DNA from: Duganella radicis
GTDB taxonomy: Bacteria; Pseudomonadota; Gammaproteobacteria; Burkholderiales; Burkholderiaceae_D
Assembly (NCBI RefSeq): GCF_009720825.1
Contig: NZ_WNKY01000049.1
Location: 1-45,188 of the forward strand
Direction: 5' to 3'
Length of the DNA: 45,188 bases
Below the pieces are notes generated by a model. The model was given only the letters and a program-made list of their open reading frames with translations, ran no database searches and was not told the origin of the DNA. The position numbers and the translations under genes were made by a program. Of this stretch, positions 1-7,674 are shown piece by piece. Numbering within the stretch: position 1 is the stretch's first letter; the number at the start of each line of letters is the position of its first letter.

Positions 1-117
1 GTATCTCAGGGAGAACTGGACGCGGTGGCAATTCGGTTAAACGGTCGACCAAGAAAGACGCTAGACTACGATACGCCGGCTCAACGATTTGAACGATGTG
101 TTGCGTCGACCGGTTGA
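1..117 (+). pseudogene. IS30-family transposase, C-terminal end only (cut by window edge)
   Basis: Reading frame 1 gives 38 codons and a TGA stop at 115-117. The residues include LNGRPRKTLDYDTPAQRF and end in CVASTG, which matches the usual C-terminus of IS30-family DDE transposases (an LNxRPRKTL block followed by TPAE). The catalytic domain would lie left of the window, so I cannot tell whether the gene is intact. After the stop, the bases near 118-145 may hold the IS right end, but I cannot see the partner inverted repeat. It marks the left edge of the AT-rich island that carries the lanthipeptide genes. Family assignment rests on recalled motif similarity. Confidence 0.8.
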
Positions 118-514
118 ATCCACAGCCGATATCAGTACTTAGGGGGGTGTTCTAGACCATTGGTATCTTGAGGTACGACTATTTGCAATGCGATCGATGT
201 GATCGCAATCCATGATGATAGCGCCGAGGCGGCCGCGAAGTAACCTGTCGAACCGGCTTGTGACGGTGAGGAGATGCCTTTACCATCCGAGTATTCTCAT
301 CATCGCCGTCAGCGGTTCTCATAAGTCAACGACCTCATTATCATCAGTCACTGCGGCCAATTGGGTGACCATTCCGTGTAGTCTCGGCTATTAGCGGATG
401 GTGAAGCAAATGCAAAGCACGCTTCGGACATAAGTGATCAGCTCGGCCGGCTGCTCGGACTGCATTGCATCACAACATCAGCGGTAATACTTAGGTTAAT
501 TGCAAGGTATCTAA
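118..514. other. Gene-poor stretch between the IS30 end and the nucleotidyltransferase gene
   Basis: About 400 bases without a frame I can recognise. A 60-codon open frame at 212-394 on the + strand has no visible ribosome binding site and no family resemblance, and short open frames on the - strand look equally arbitrary. No tRNA, clear terminator or inverted repeat stands out. It is probably decayed mobile-element DNA, which is an inference from the neighbouring transposase end. Confidence 0.5.
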
Positions 515-1171
515 TCATGTTAGGTCCATCAGGACCTCAGCTTCGGAAGCTAGCGCCCCATCCATACGGCTGATACGTCTGCAGAGTTTGTGAATGCCGT
601 ATGCTGACTGCTTCGCACCAATCGAACGACGTGCATATGCCTTGTATAATAATTCAATCTTGCGAATAGAGTTCACCAATGCCCTTTTGCGTGAACTCGA
701 TTCGCAACTAAGGTGACTTCTCCAAAAATATAAAATACGGGCGGCACCAGTCAAAATCCGCGCTGGGCCCAGATCAGTTGCAGGACTGATCCACACAATC
801 GCACCCGCTTGCTTCCAAATTAACAGTTCATAAAATTTATTCGATTTTGGTCGTGCGGGCTGAAACCGCCCGTTGGCCAACGTTTCGATCTCGGTTGCTT
901 CAGATATTATGCGTTCACGAAGAATCTTTATGAGCTTACCATTTTCGGCTATGTCAATCTTGCGCTCGAACAACAATTCCAGATCTCGCTTTAAATTATC
1001 TAGCGAACCTGGATTAACCGTCTGTAATAGAAAGTCTATATCACTATTAAGCGTTGCTCTACCGGTCGCAAAGCTGCCATAGATCGTTATTGTTGCTCCA
1101 TGTTTCGAGCAAATCTTCTGGAAGCCGGTTAATTTAGATGCTAGGTACTTTGCAATCTCTCGCTCATTCAA
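515..1171 (-). CDS. Minimal nucleotidyltransferase-fold protein (MNT-like)
   Basis: A 218-residue protein with an N-terminal nucleotidyltransferase signature: GSFATG at residues 32-37, SDIDFLL from residue 43 (Asp44 and Asp46 as metal ligands) and a third candidate Asp near residue 73. This is the GS-x(10)-DxD pattern of the polymerase-beta superfamily, whose members move NMP groups to proteins, RNA or small molecules. The C-terminal half (about 110-218) is helical and basic and I do not recognise it; it lacks a clear HEPN RxxxxH motif. The start ATG overlaps the stop of the hlyD-like gene by four bases (1168-1171), so translation is probably coupled. It is the last gene of a fic-hlyD-nucleotidyltransferase operon beside a lanthipeptide cluster. 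It could be a tailoring enzyme, an antitoxin-like partner of Fic, or a passenger; the sequence does not decide. Confidence 0.75.
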   Translation of the reverse strand: MNEREIAKYLASKLTGFQKICSKHGATITIYGSFATGRATLNSDIDFLLQTVNPGSLDNLKRDLELLFERKIDIAENGKLIKILRERIISEATEIETLANGRFQPARPKSNKFYELLIWKQAGAIVWISPATDLGPARILTGAARILYFWRSHLSCESSSRKRALVNSIRKIELLYKAYARRSIGAKQSAYGIHKLCRRISRMDGALASEAEVLMDLT

Positions 1172-2514
1172 GACTTGCTCCGTTCCATTAAAGCCAATGC
1201 AGGGCCGAAAAATAGCTGCCAGATTTTCTGGCGTTCTTGGACAATATCCGCTTCAAGCATCATGCCTGGGCGCAAGTAGTATTTGCGACCGTAGGCACTG
1301 ACACTTTGGGACTTCATTTGTATTCTCACTCTGTAGAGCGCCTCTCTGGTGGTAGGCTGTCCGCCAACCTGTGCTCCACTAAGGATAGTACCTGCCAGCA
1401 GTTCCGGCAGTTCCGACGGTGTTAAAGGAGTCCGACTGACGTCTTGGACGGTTCCCTCCTGCAACCCAAAAAGCTGATAGGGGAACGCGGGATATCGCAT
1501 GTTGACCTTTTGTCCAGCTTCCACAAATCCGATAGCCTGACCAGAGACGAAAAGTTGTACTTCTAGGGGAGGGCGAACCTCTGGATGATGCATTGCATCG
1601 ACCGAAACTGGTATTAGCGTGGCTACCGACTTTTGGGCATTGATGGATTGACCAACTTGGACATTTATTGTTCCGATTACACCGTCTTGTGGCGCCGAAA
1701 CTACCGTGCCAAATCGTCCGTCAGTTTCAATCAATTGCTGCTCAATTGAGGCAAGATCACTCTTTAAAATGCCAATGTCGCTATCCAAGCGCGTCTTTGT
1801 ACTCGCCATCTGAGCAGAGAGCTCAATTTGTTCTCCTTGTAATTGGGTAAGTGTTCGCTCAAGAGATTTCTTTCGCGCTAACCCATCAAGTAACTCTTGT
1901 TCCTTACGCTCCCTCTGCAGCTCTGAAATGTATCCCGCGCCTTGCAATGCTTTGTTCGATTGGAAGTCCTTCTCTACGAGGTCGTATTTCCTCTGTGCTA
2001 TTTGGATCTCATCTGCTAACTGCACTTCCTGCTTACGGCTTGCGCTCATGCGGCCTTCCAGGGAAGCGCGCTCTGCCCGAAATTGGCTTTCCCTAAGCGA
2101 TAAAGATTCCAACTGCATTTTACGACGCAGCTCTAATTGTTCACGCAATTGGACACTTGTTTCTCCCCGCAAGTCGCGATGTTCATTCCGAATTTCAAAT
2201 AGTGTTTGACCTTTACGTACGATTTGGCCCTCATCAATTCTGATCGCAGTCACAATACCAGCGCCATTACTAAGAATTGGCAGAGCTCCGTTCGTTGGAA
2301 CAATTACCCCGCTTGCTCGTGCTTTTCGATTTACAGTGCCGAGCGTTAAGAGACAAATTGTCGCGATAATGACGAGTGCGGATGCAACCGTTATTAATGG
2401 CCTTGAGAGCGGCTGCGCGAGATGTATGGCACCTCGCCACTTTTCCTGCCGTCTCAACATAACTTGCCGTCGAAACAAATCGTTTGCTTTGTTATCAAGG
2501 TTTTCTTCTGTCAT
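1168..2514 (-). CDS. HlyD-family periplasmic adaptor of a peptide exporter
   Basis: A 448-residue membrane fusion protein. It has a cytoplasmic N-terminus, one membrane segment at about 41-59 (ITVASALVIIATICLLTLG), a lipoyl-like segment after it, a long Gln/Glu/Arg-rich coiled coil at about 110-270, a second lipoyl half (SAPQDGVIGTINVQVGQSI) and a beta-barrel C-terminal part ending in a short hydrophobic helix. This is the layout of CvaA/RaxA-type adaptors that link a C39-peptidase ABC exporter in the inner membrane with a TolC-type outer-membrane channel. The natural partner is the C39 exporter at 9023-11131. The start overlaps the stop of fic by four bases and the stop overlaps the nucleotidyltransferase start by four bases, so the three genes form one tightly coupled operon. 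No TolC gene is in the window. Confidence 0.9.
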   Translation of the reverse strand: MTEENLDNKANDLFRRQVMLRRQEKWRGAIHLAQPLSRPLITVASALVIIATICLLTLGTVNRKARASGVIVPTNGALPILSNGAGIVTAIRIDEGQIVRKGQTLFEIRNEHRDLRGETSVQLREQLELRRKMQLESLSLRESQFRAERASLEGRMSASRKQEVQLADEIQIAQRKYDLVEKDFQSNKALQGAGYISELQRERKEQELLDGLARKKSLERTLTQLQGEQIELSAQMASTKTRLDSDIGILKSDLASIEQQLIETDGRFGTVVSAPQDGVIGTINVQVGQSINAQKSVATLIPVSVDAMHHPEVRPPLEVQLFVSGQAIGFVEAGQKVNMRYPAFPYQLFGLQEGTVQDVSRTPLTPSELPELLAGTILSGAQVGGQPTTREALYRVRIQMKSQSVSAYGRKYYLRPGMMLEADIVQERQKIWQLFFGPALALMERSKS

Positions 2515-3323
2515 CGCAGTCTCATTGTTAGTTTTCCAGCTCTAACGAACGCCAGTATGACGTTGCAGAAGAACTCAACTATGTGGAACCAATCACCTTC
2601 AAGCTGACATAGCCGTAAACGAATTTCATAGCCATGCATTGAAATTTGTTGAAACGCTTTAAGGGGCACAAAACCGCGTTGGCGCTGCATACAAAGATTG
2701 AAGAGGACTCGTGACGTGCGTCCATTGCCGTCGCTAAACGGATGGGCACAGACGAAAACAACATGAGCAACAGTTGCCTTCACTAAATCGTGATCTCGGG
2801 AATCGGCCAGATAAATGCGAAGTTCTTCCATTAATGTTGGGATCAAGGAGGCGTCTGGGTAGATCCATCTGACATTATTCGCATCGGCAGTGGTAGCGAT
2901 GGGGTGCACCCGATAACTTTCATTTCCCGCTCCGGATACGCTGGCCTGGATACCTGACAAAAAATTGAAAAACGCTTGTCCAGACTTCAGGCTCTGGCAA
3001 AAACGTTCCTTGAACTGATAATACGTCTCTTGCTCTATCAGGCTACTCTGAAGAATCGCAGGATTTATATCTTTGGGCTCGGTCGTGCTGCGCTGAGCGA
3101 TGTTTGACAAACGATGCTGCAGTACTGCGAACCGCTTACGCCTCTGCAGGCCGCGAAAGTCTCGCGACATGAAGGCGACGATCAGTTCCGCAGGACCAGA
3201 GTAACCTTCCCGCAAAGCAAGGCTTGCTTTGCGTATCAGAAACTGATTCATACCTACCAAATCAGAGGAAATCTCTATGGGCCGGACAGCTCTGACAGAG
3301 TAATGGACAGGAAAACTTGGCAT
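2511..3323 (-). CDS. Fic-domain protein (predicted AMPylase)
   Basis: A 270-residue Fic protein with the complete catalytic motif HPFSDGNGRTSR at residues 194-205, including the catalytic His194, the metal-binding Asp198 and the phosphate-binding Asn/Gly/Arg. Fic enzymes usually transfer AMP from ATP to a hydroxyl side chain on a target protein. Upstream, SSLIEQ at residues 93-98 resembles the inhibitory helix motif (S/T)xxxE(G/N) of self-inhibited Fic proteins, but the usual Gly or Asn after Glu97 is Gln. The ATG at 3323 has only a weak GGA five bases upstream; Met25 is an alternative start. It heads the - strand operon with hlyD and the nucleotidyltransferase gene and is divergent from the lanthipeptide precursor. 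It could modify the peptide, the export machinery or a host protein, or be a toxin-type module. No substrate can be read from the sequence. Confidence 0.9.
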   Translation of the reverse strand: MPSFPVHYSVRAVRPIEISSDLVGMNQFLIRKASLALREGYSGPAELIVAFMSRDFRGLQRRKRFAVLQHRLSNIAQRSTTEPKDINPAILQSSLIEQETYYQFKERFCQSLKSGQAFFNFLSGIQASVSGAGNESYRVHPIATTADANNVRWIYPDASLIPTLMEELRIYLADSRDHDLVKATVAHVVFVCAHPFSDGNGRTSRVLFNLCMQRQRGFVPLKAFQQISMHGYEIRLRLCQLEGDWFHIVEFFCNVILAFVRAGKLTMRLR

Positions 3324-3746
3324 TTTTCCATAGACATACGTGGAGCTTGTATCCTACCTACTTTACTGCAGCACATGCTCTCCAATTCTCACTATTCGCT
3401 AAATTGACAATATTGCAAACAGTGTTCAGACGAGCGGAGGTCGAGCTTCCCCCCAAGTACACGCGACCAATTATGTAGAGAAAACGAACGATTGCGTTTC
3501 GAGCTTTTCCCCAAATCTTTAGCGAAAAATTTTCTTCGATTTGAAATATCACTTTGAAAAGAAAATTTTTTTGGAACATTATACGCACTTGCATTTTTTG
3601 TTATTTTGTGTGAGAAAGTGTGTTCTCTGGTCAGTCTATACTCCACGAAATCTTATTACATTGGAAACGTGGAGCCCCCCCTTCCTCTGCGCTGGATCGT
3701 CCTAGAAGGGGCATTGTTCTAGTATTGATTACTTTGGAGCACTCTC
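3324..3746. promoter_or_regulatory. Divergent intergenic region between fic and the lanthipeptide precursor
   Basis: A 423-base AT-rich region that must hold promoters for both the fic operon (-) and the lanA operon (+). Visible items: a TATACT hexamer at 3637-3642 that could be a -10 element for the + operon, though I see no good -35; CAATATTG near 3408, a short palindrome; a 12-base inverted repeat at 3525-3570 (separate entry); and a ribosome binding site GGAG at 3736-3739, seven bases before the precursor ATG. I see no gene in it. Confidence 0.55.
3525..3570. repeat. Perfect 12-base inverted repeat in the divergent promoter region
   Basis: AAAAATTTTCTT at 3525-3536 is repeated as its exact reverse complement AAGAAAATTTTT at 3559-3570, separated by 22 bases. 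The two arm centres are 34 bases apart, a little over three helical turns, so both could be bound on the same DNA face. It may be an operator or an A-tract bend shared by the two divergent operons. Because the arms are pure A/T apart from one base, chance similarity in AT-rich DNA is a real alternative. Confidence 0.45.
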
Positions 3747-4043
3747 ATGACGAAAAAGTTGAAGCTGGACAAGAAGCTGGTGCGGACCCTTACTCCAAAC
3801 GAGGTCGCCGCAGTAGCAGGTGGCACATATTCCGAGCCTGGCTGGGATCCAACGACCGATTTCGGCAACACATACGCCGGTGGCGGCACCGGTGGTTGGC
3901 TCTGCTTCACGTTCCAGGTCTCCCTCCAAATTTGTCCAGGAACTGTCAACAACACATGCGGTGGCGGAACCACAACAGGTGATCCTGGCTGCACAACTGG
4001 CGGTGGTGAAACCTCTACGTGCATGGACTGCGGCATTGCCTAA
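3747..4043 (+). CDS. Lanthipeptide precursor with double-glycine leader
   Basis: A 98-residue peptide. Residues 1-26 form a leader (KKLKLDKKLVRTLTPNEVAA then VAGG) typical of Gram-negative class I lanthipeptide precursors: a Lys/Leu-rich start, an LT..E motif and cleavage after Gly25-Gly26. The core is residues 27-98 (72 residues) and holds six Cys (53, 63, 71, 82, 92, 95), fifteen Thr and three Ser, with Gly-rich spacers; it could form up to six (methyl)lanthionine rings. The core is Thr-rich, so most rings would be methyllanthionines. The ATG has GGAG seven bases upstream. It is followed by a GC-rich hairpin, then a CPBP gene, LanB and LanC on the same strand; the C39 exporter at 9023-11131 would cut and export it. 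Precursor status is inferred from leader, composition and neighbours. Confidence 0.9.
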   Translation: MTKKLKLDKKLVRTLTPNEVAAVAGGTYSEPGWDPTTDFGNTYAGGGTGGWLCFTFQVSLQICPGTVNNTCGGGTTTGDPGCTTGGGETSTCMDCGIA

Positions 4044-4052
4044 CCGAACCGT

Positions 4053-4070
4053 CCCCCTGGAGACAGGGGG
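4053..4070 (+). promoter_or_regulatory. Intercistronic hairpin with GAGA loop after the precursor gene
   Basis: CCCCCTG (4053-4059) pairs with CAGGGGG (4064-4070) around a GAGA tetraloop of GNRA type. It starts nine bases after the precursor stop and ends just before the ribosome binding site of the next gene. No T-run follows, so it is not a standard terminator. A stable hairpin here could protect the 3' end of the precursor mRNA or lower readthrough, giving much more precursor than enzyme, as in other RiPP operons. The role is an inference; the pairing is plain in the sequence. Confidence 0.6.
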
Positions 4071-4071
4071 C

Positions 4072-4086
4072 AAGGAGGTAAATTTG
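4072..4086 (+). promoter_or_regulatory. Strong ribosome binding site that selects a TTG start
   Basis: AAGGAGG at 4072-4078 is a near-perfect Shine-Dalgarno sequence. Five bases later comes TTG at 4084-4086, in frame with the CPBP gene. No ATG or GTG in that frame lies at a suitable distance, and an ATG at 3820 would place the gene across the whole precursor. This site therefore decides the start. Confidence 0.8.
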
Positions 4087-4563
4087 ATCCGAACAATCCT
4101 CTTCGCATTCGCTTTAGGTACAGGCCTTGCAATATTCGGTCAGTGCATCGTGTGGGTTGTGGCCCAACTGTATCCGAGAGCCTTTGATTCCCCAATCGCT
4201 GCACAAGCCATATTTAACTCTAACTCTCTGCTGACCACTATTTTAGTCGTTCTCATCTGGGCCCCGATCTTCGAAACGATCATTGGCCAAGTTATTCCGG
4301 TCGCAATATTTAAATTCTTCACTACCAAAAAATCACTTTGGATAGTTGGCGCTGGACTCGTATTCTCAATCGGTCACGTATTCGGAGGAGCCGGCATCAC
4401 TCAGTTCGTGATCACATTAGGTTATGGGTTGATATTCTCTGCAAGCTATGTTTATTGGTGCAGCACGGGAACTTTAGTAGCTACCATTGCTGTCGCTGTG
4501 ATGCACTTTGCGAATAATGCCGTGGTCTTTATGTGGGTGTTCGCATACGAAAAACTCCATTAA
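4084..4563 (+). CDS. CPBP-family intramembrane protease or immunity protein
   Basis: A 159-residue, mostly hydrophobic protein with about four to five membrane segments. Three CPBP (PF02517, Abi) motifs are visible: APIFETIIGQ with Glu64, then FSIGH (Phe94, His98), then HFANN (His141, Asn145). The first motif departs from the usual EExxxR: the second Glu is Thr65 and the Arg is Gln69. CPBP members include CAAX-type proteases and bacteriocin self-immunity proteins. Its place between precursor and LanB suggests immunity of the producer or a processing step, which is an inference. The TTG start at 4084 is chosen because of the AAGGAGG five bases upstream. The gene ends 11 bases before the LanB ATG. 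Confidence 0.8.
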   Translation: MIRTILFAFALGTGLAIFGQCIVWVVAQLYPRAFDSPIAAQAIFNSNSLLTTILVVLIWAPIFETIIGQVIPVAIFKFFTTKKSLWIVGAGLVFSIGHVFGGAGITQFVITLGYGLIFSASYVYWCSTGTLVATIAVAVMHFANNAVVFMWVFAYEKLH

Positions 4564-4574
4564 TGGGATAAGTG

Positions 4575-7500
4575 ATGAAACCGCTGAAGAAACTGGAGCA
4601 TCAAGGGTTTTGCATGGTACGCCAGCCGATTCTTTCGCTGGATGCATTTGAAGACGTTAAGGCCAAACTTGATCATTTAAGTCGATATCCCAATGATCAA
4701 GTTAAATTTCTATTATCAGATCCGATAATTGGGACATCACTTCAAATTAGCGCGCCTGGTATAGCAGCCCGCCTCGCGATTAAGGCCGCGAAGGGCACCA
4801 GCCGTTTAGAGGACGTAACTTCACTTCTAAAGTACGTGACACGGATGGCCACACGATCAACCCCATTTGGCGTCTTTTCGAGCGTTGCATTTGCAAGAAT
4901 CAGCGATCAAGAAAGCACATCAATTGGAGACCCGCACTGTAAAGTGAGGTTGGATTCCGGATTCTTAGCCGGACTTCACGACCATATCTGTCGAAAGCTG
5001 CGGCTGAATGAAACCGCAGTGGTTCGCTGGAATACAACTCTCGCAACGATGGGAAATCAACTGCGTTATTACGAGCGTAAGGCAGTTGCACATCAGTACC
5101 ATTTTATACTTATATCTATTGAGATAACGCCCCACCTAAGCCATTTGCTACAAAACTGCGAAGACAACTCATCAATAGGTAGTCTAGCCCGCAGTCTAAA
5201 GTCATTCGACAATGAGCTAACGCATGAAGAGGCGTTGGACTTTATAAATGAGCTCCTTGATTCAGATATACTAGAATTAGCACTTGGTGTCCCAAGCATT
5301 GGAAGCGACACGTTAGAAGAATACTTGATCGGCGTCGAGCATTGCGAGGATCCTGCGCTCGATGAGCAGAAAAACTGGCTAAGAAAGGCTCGCGAACGGT
5401 TGAATGCAAAATCGGAATTCACGTTTAGCGATACCTTGGACTTAATTCAGAATTTTGCTGAAGACATTAGACAACTTGATACAAAGAGCGGGAATCAGGA
5501 TGTTCTGCACATTGATTCCTTCCGAAACTGGGAGTCGGTGCAACTGCCAAGGAACCTACTTCCGCAACTGGAGCGAACGCTTCGCGTGCTCGCGACGGTG
5601 TTCCCACCACCAAGCGATCAGGCACTTGACCGTTTCGCCCGCTCTTTTGAGAAGCGCTACGGGGAAAGTTTTGTGCCACTTATGCATGCTTTGGATCCCG
5701 AATTAGGAATACCATTTGGCTTCTCAGCCCCCGTCATACCTTGGACGTTGGGTATGCAACTTCGTCGAAAAAATGGGGGCGCTGCAGCGCAGACGGAGCA
5801 AGACGAAATCATAGTTAAGCTCATAACGGGCCAGGAAACGGAAATCGACCTTGCAGCCATGGAAATCGTCCCAAGGCAATACGACCACAGCATCGCACTA
5901 TCCGTAGGTCTAACGATATTTTCCGAAGGTTCCTCAATGGCCGATCCTGGCCGATATGTTGCATTCCTAAACTACGTCAGCGCGCCCGGGGCAAATAACC
6001 TCATGGCACGGTTTGCTGCCAGGGACGCGGTCGGAACCACTTTCTTCAAAAATTCACTCCAGTCTGAACGCGGTGCAGATACGCCAATAATAGCGGAAAT
6101 CGTGCACACCCCGTACCCGCGCAGCGCGAACGTATTGGCGCGCCCGAGTTCATTCGAATACGTCATTCTACTTAGTGGTGTCGCGCCTCGCGACGCAAAA
6201 GTCATTCCGCTGTCCGACCTGCGAATCGGGGTGGTAGCTGGCCGACTAGTCTTAGTATCGGCTAGCATGAAAGTGCAGGTGATACCGCGACTCACAAGTG
6301 CACACAATTTCAACGGCCAAGGCAATCTTGCGGTCTATCAGTTCCTCTGCGCTATTGGGAAAGAGGAAATGCCGCCGTTCTTTCAGTGGCCAAACTCTAC
6401 GTCGCGAGCTCGCGTGCTACCTAGAGTTCGCTGTGGCCCAATCGTCGTTTCTCCAATGCGATGGAGATTAGAGGCAGAACAAACTCGCAAATTGACGGAG
6501 TACGCAAATATCGCCAGCTTCTCCGAAATGCGCGACCTTCTAATAGCATATGGAATTCCTCGGTACACAACTTGGGACAAGGGTGATCTACGACTTGAAA
6601 TTGACCTGCAGTCTGACATGTCACTTTGCATGCTCGGCCATTCGATTGGACGGGAAAAAGTGATTTTTCTGCATGAATCCATTGCAAGGCTTTCACCGTC
6701 ATGGATTAAGATCGACGAAAAGAATTTTCACTCTGAAATTGTGCTCCCGTTGACTCTTGGAGGGGTAGAAAGTGCCAGTAAATTCCGGCACACCAATTAC
6801 GATGTAGCCTCCTGGACCTTGGATGATTATTCCCTAGAGCGCGGAGATAAGACCTGTTGGCGATATTTGAAGCTGTATGGTGGGGAAGAATTCTTGAAGA
6901 ACCTTTGTGTGGAAAGTATTTTCCCTATATTCAATCATTATTTCGCGACGGGAAAGCTTAAAAATTGGCATTTTGTGCGGTACGCCGATCCCGATTTTCA
7001 TATTCGCTTGCGTGCTCAAGGATCGATGCGCGCAGTTGCTGAACTGATGAATGAATTAGCGGAGCAAGTCTTGTCCCCGCTGTTAGTCAGTAGGCAATTA
7101 GCCGCAGTAAGTTCTGATGTTTATCTTCCAGAGGTTCGTCGATATGGCGGCCACTCTGATCTACTATATGCCGAAGCAGTTTTTACGATTGATTCTATCT
7201 TCGCCTCGAAGGTATTTGCGCTTGAGAAGGAGACAGGGGGCGACGAAGTGGTATGGCGTTCCGTGCTTATAGCAACGCTTCAGAATATCAGACTGATGCT
7301 TTCAACTGATATGGCCGAAAGTTTTGTAGCGCTCGAACGGGATAAGTATGCCAACGAACTTGACATTGATGAGCGAGCACAACAAGCAATCAGTAGAAAG
7401 TATAGATTTGTACGCAGCATCGTAGAAGACGCCATTCGTAATGCTCCCGTGGCTGAATCGCCTCTAACAGAATTGCTTGAAGCTCGTTACGCCGAGCTAA

Positions 7501-7673
7501 AAAAACTGTTCGCTACGCGAGTCGCTATGATACAGCTGTCATTTAGTTTTGTCTCTGGTGTAACGCATATGATGTCCAATCGAATATTCACATCGCCATC
7601 GCGATATCAGGAGTTCCTAATATTTGAATTTATTAGCCGTGGTATGCGCTCAATAAGTGCGAGGTGCAATTAG
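4575..7673 (+). CDS. lanB: Class I lanthipeptide dehydratase, full-length LanB
   Basis: A 1032-residue cytoplasmic enzyme close to the usual LanB size (about 1000). The N-terminal glutamylation domain carries the block RMATRSTPFGVF at residues 90-101; Arg90, Arg94 and Thr96 have the spacing of the catalytic R-x3-R-x-T of NisB. The C-terminal elimination domain has FVRYADPDFHIRLR, with Arg802, His809 and Arg811. LanB uses glutamyl-tRNA to glutamylate Ser/Thr in the core and then eliminates glutamate to give Dha/Dhb. Both domains sit in one chain, unlike the split dehydratases of some Gram-negative clusters. ATG at 4575 is chosen; a GTG codon directly before it would add one residue. The stop lies one base before the LanC ATG. 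Codons are more AT-rich than in the genome to the right. Confidence 0.95.
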   Translation: MKPLKKLEHQGFCMVRQPILSLDAFEDVKAKLDHLSRYPNDQVKFLLSDPIIGTSLQISAPGIAARLAIKAAKGTSRLEDVTSLLKYVTRMATRSTPFGVFSSVAFARISDQESTSIGDPHCKVRLDSGFLAGLHDHICRKLRLNETAVVRWNTTLATMGNQLRYYERKAVAHQYHFILISIEITPHLSHLLQNCEDNSSIGSLARSLKSFDNELTHEEALDFINELLDSDILELALGVPSIGSDTLEEYLIGVEHCEDPALDEQKNWLRKARERLNAKSEFTFSDTLDLIQNFAEDIRQLDTKSGNQDVLHIDSFRNWESVQLPRNLLPQLERTLRVLATVFPPPSDQALDRFARSFEKRYGESFVPLMHALDPELGIPFGFSAPVIPWTLGMQLRRKNGGAAAQTEQDEIIVKLITGQETEIDLAAMEIVPRQYDHSIALSVGLTIFSEGSSMADPGRYVAFLNYVSAPGANNLMARFAARDAVGTTFFKNSLQSERGADTPIIAEIVHTPYPRSANVLARPSSFEYVILLSGVAPRDAKVIPLSDLRIGVVAGRLVLVSASMKVQVIPRLTSAHNFNGQGNLAVYQFLCAIGKEEMPPFFQWPNSTSRARVLPRVRCGPIVVSPMRWRLEAEQTRKLTEYANIASFSEMRDLLIAYGIPRYTTWDKGDLRLEIDLQSDMSLCMLGHSIGREKVIFLHESIARLSPSWIKIDEKNFHSEIVLPLTLGGVESASKFRHTNYDVASWTLDDYSLERGDKTCWRYLKLYGGEEFLKNLCVESIFPIFNHYFATGKLKNWHFVRYADPDFHIRLRAQGSMRAVAELMNELAEQVLSPLLVSRQLAAVSSDVYLPEVRRYGGHSDLLYAEAVFTIDSIFASKVFALEKETGGDEVVWRSVLIATLQNIRLMLSTDMAESFVALERDKYANELDIDERAQQAISRKYRFVRSIVEDAIRNAPVAESPLTELLEARYAELKKLFATRVAMIQLSFSFVSGVTHMMSNRIFTSPSRYQEFLIFEFISRGMRSISARCN

Positions 7674-7674
7674 T

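Noticed and set aside
3820..4083. ATG at 3820 as start of the CPBP gene
   Set aside because: It would overlap the precursor gene in another frame and add a non-membrane, low-quality N-terminus; TTG at 4084 has an ideal ribosome binding site.
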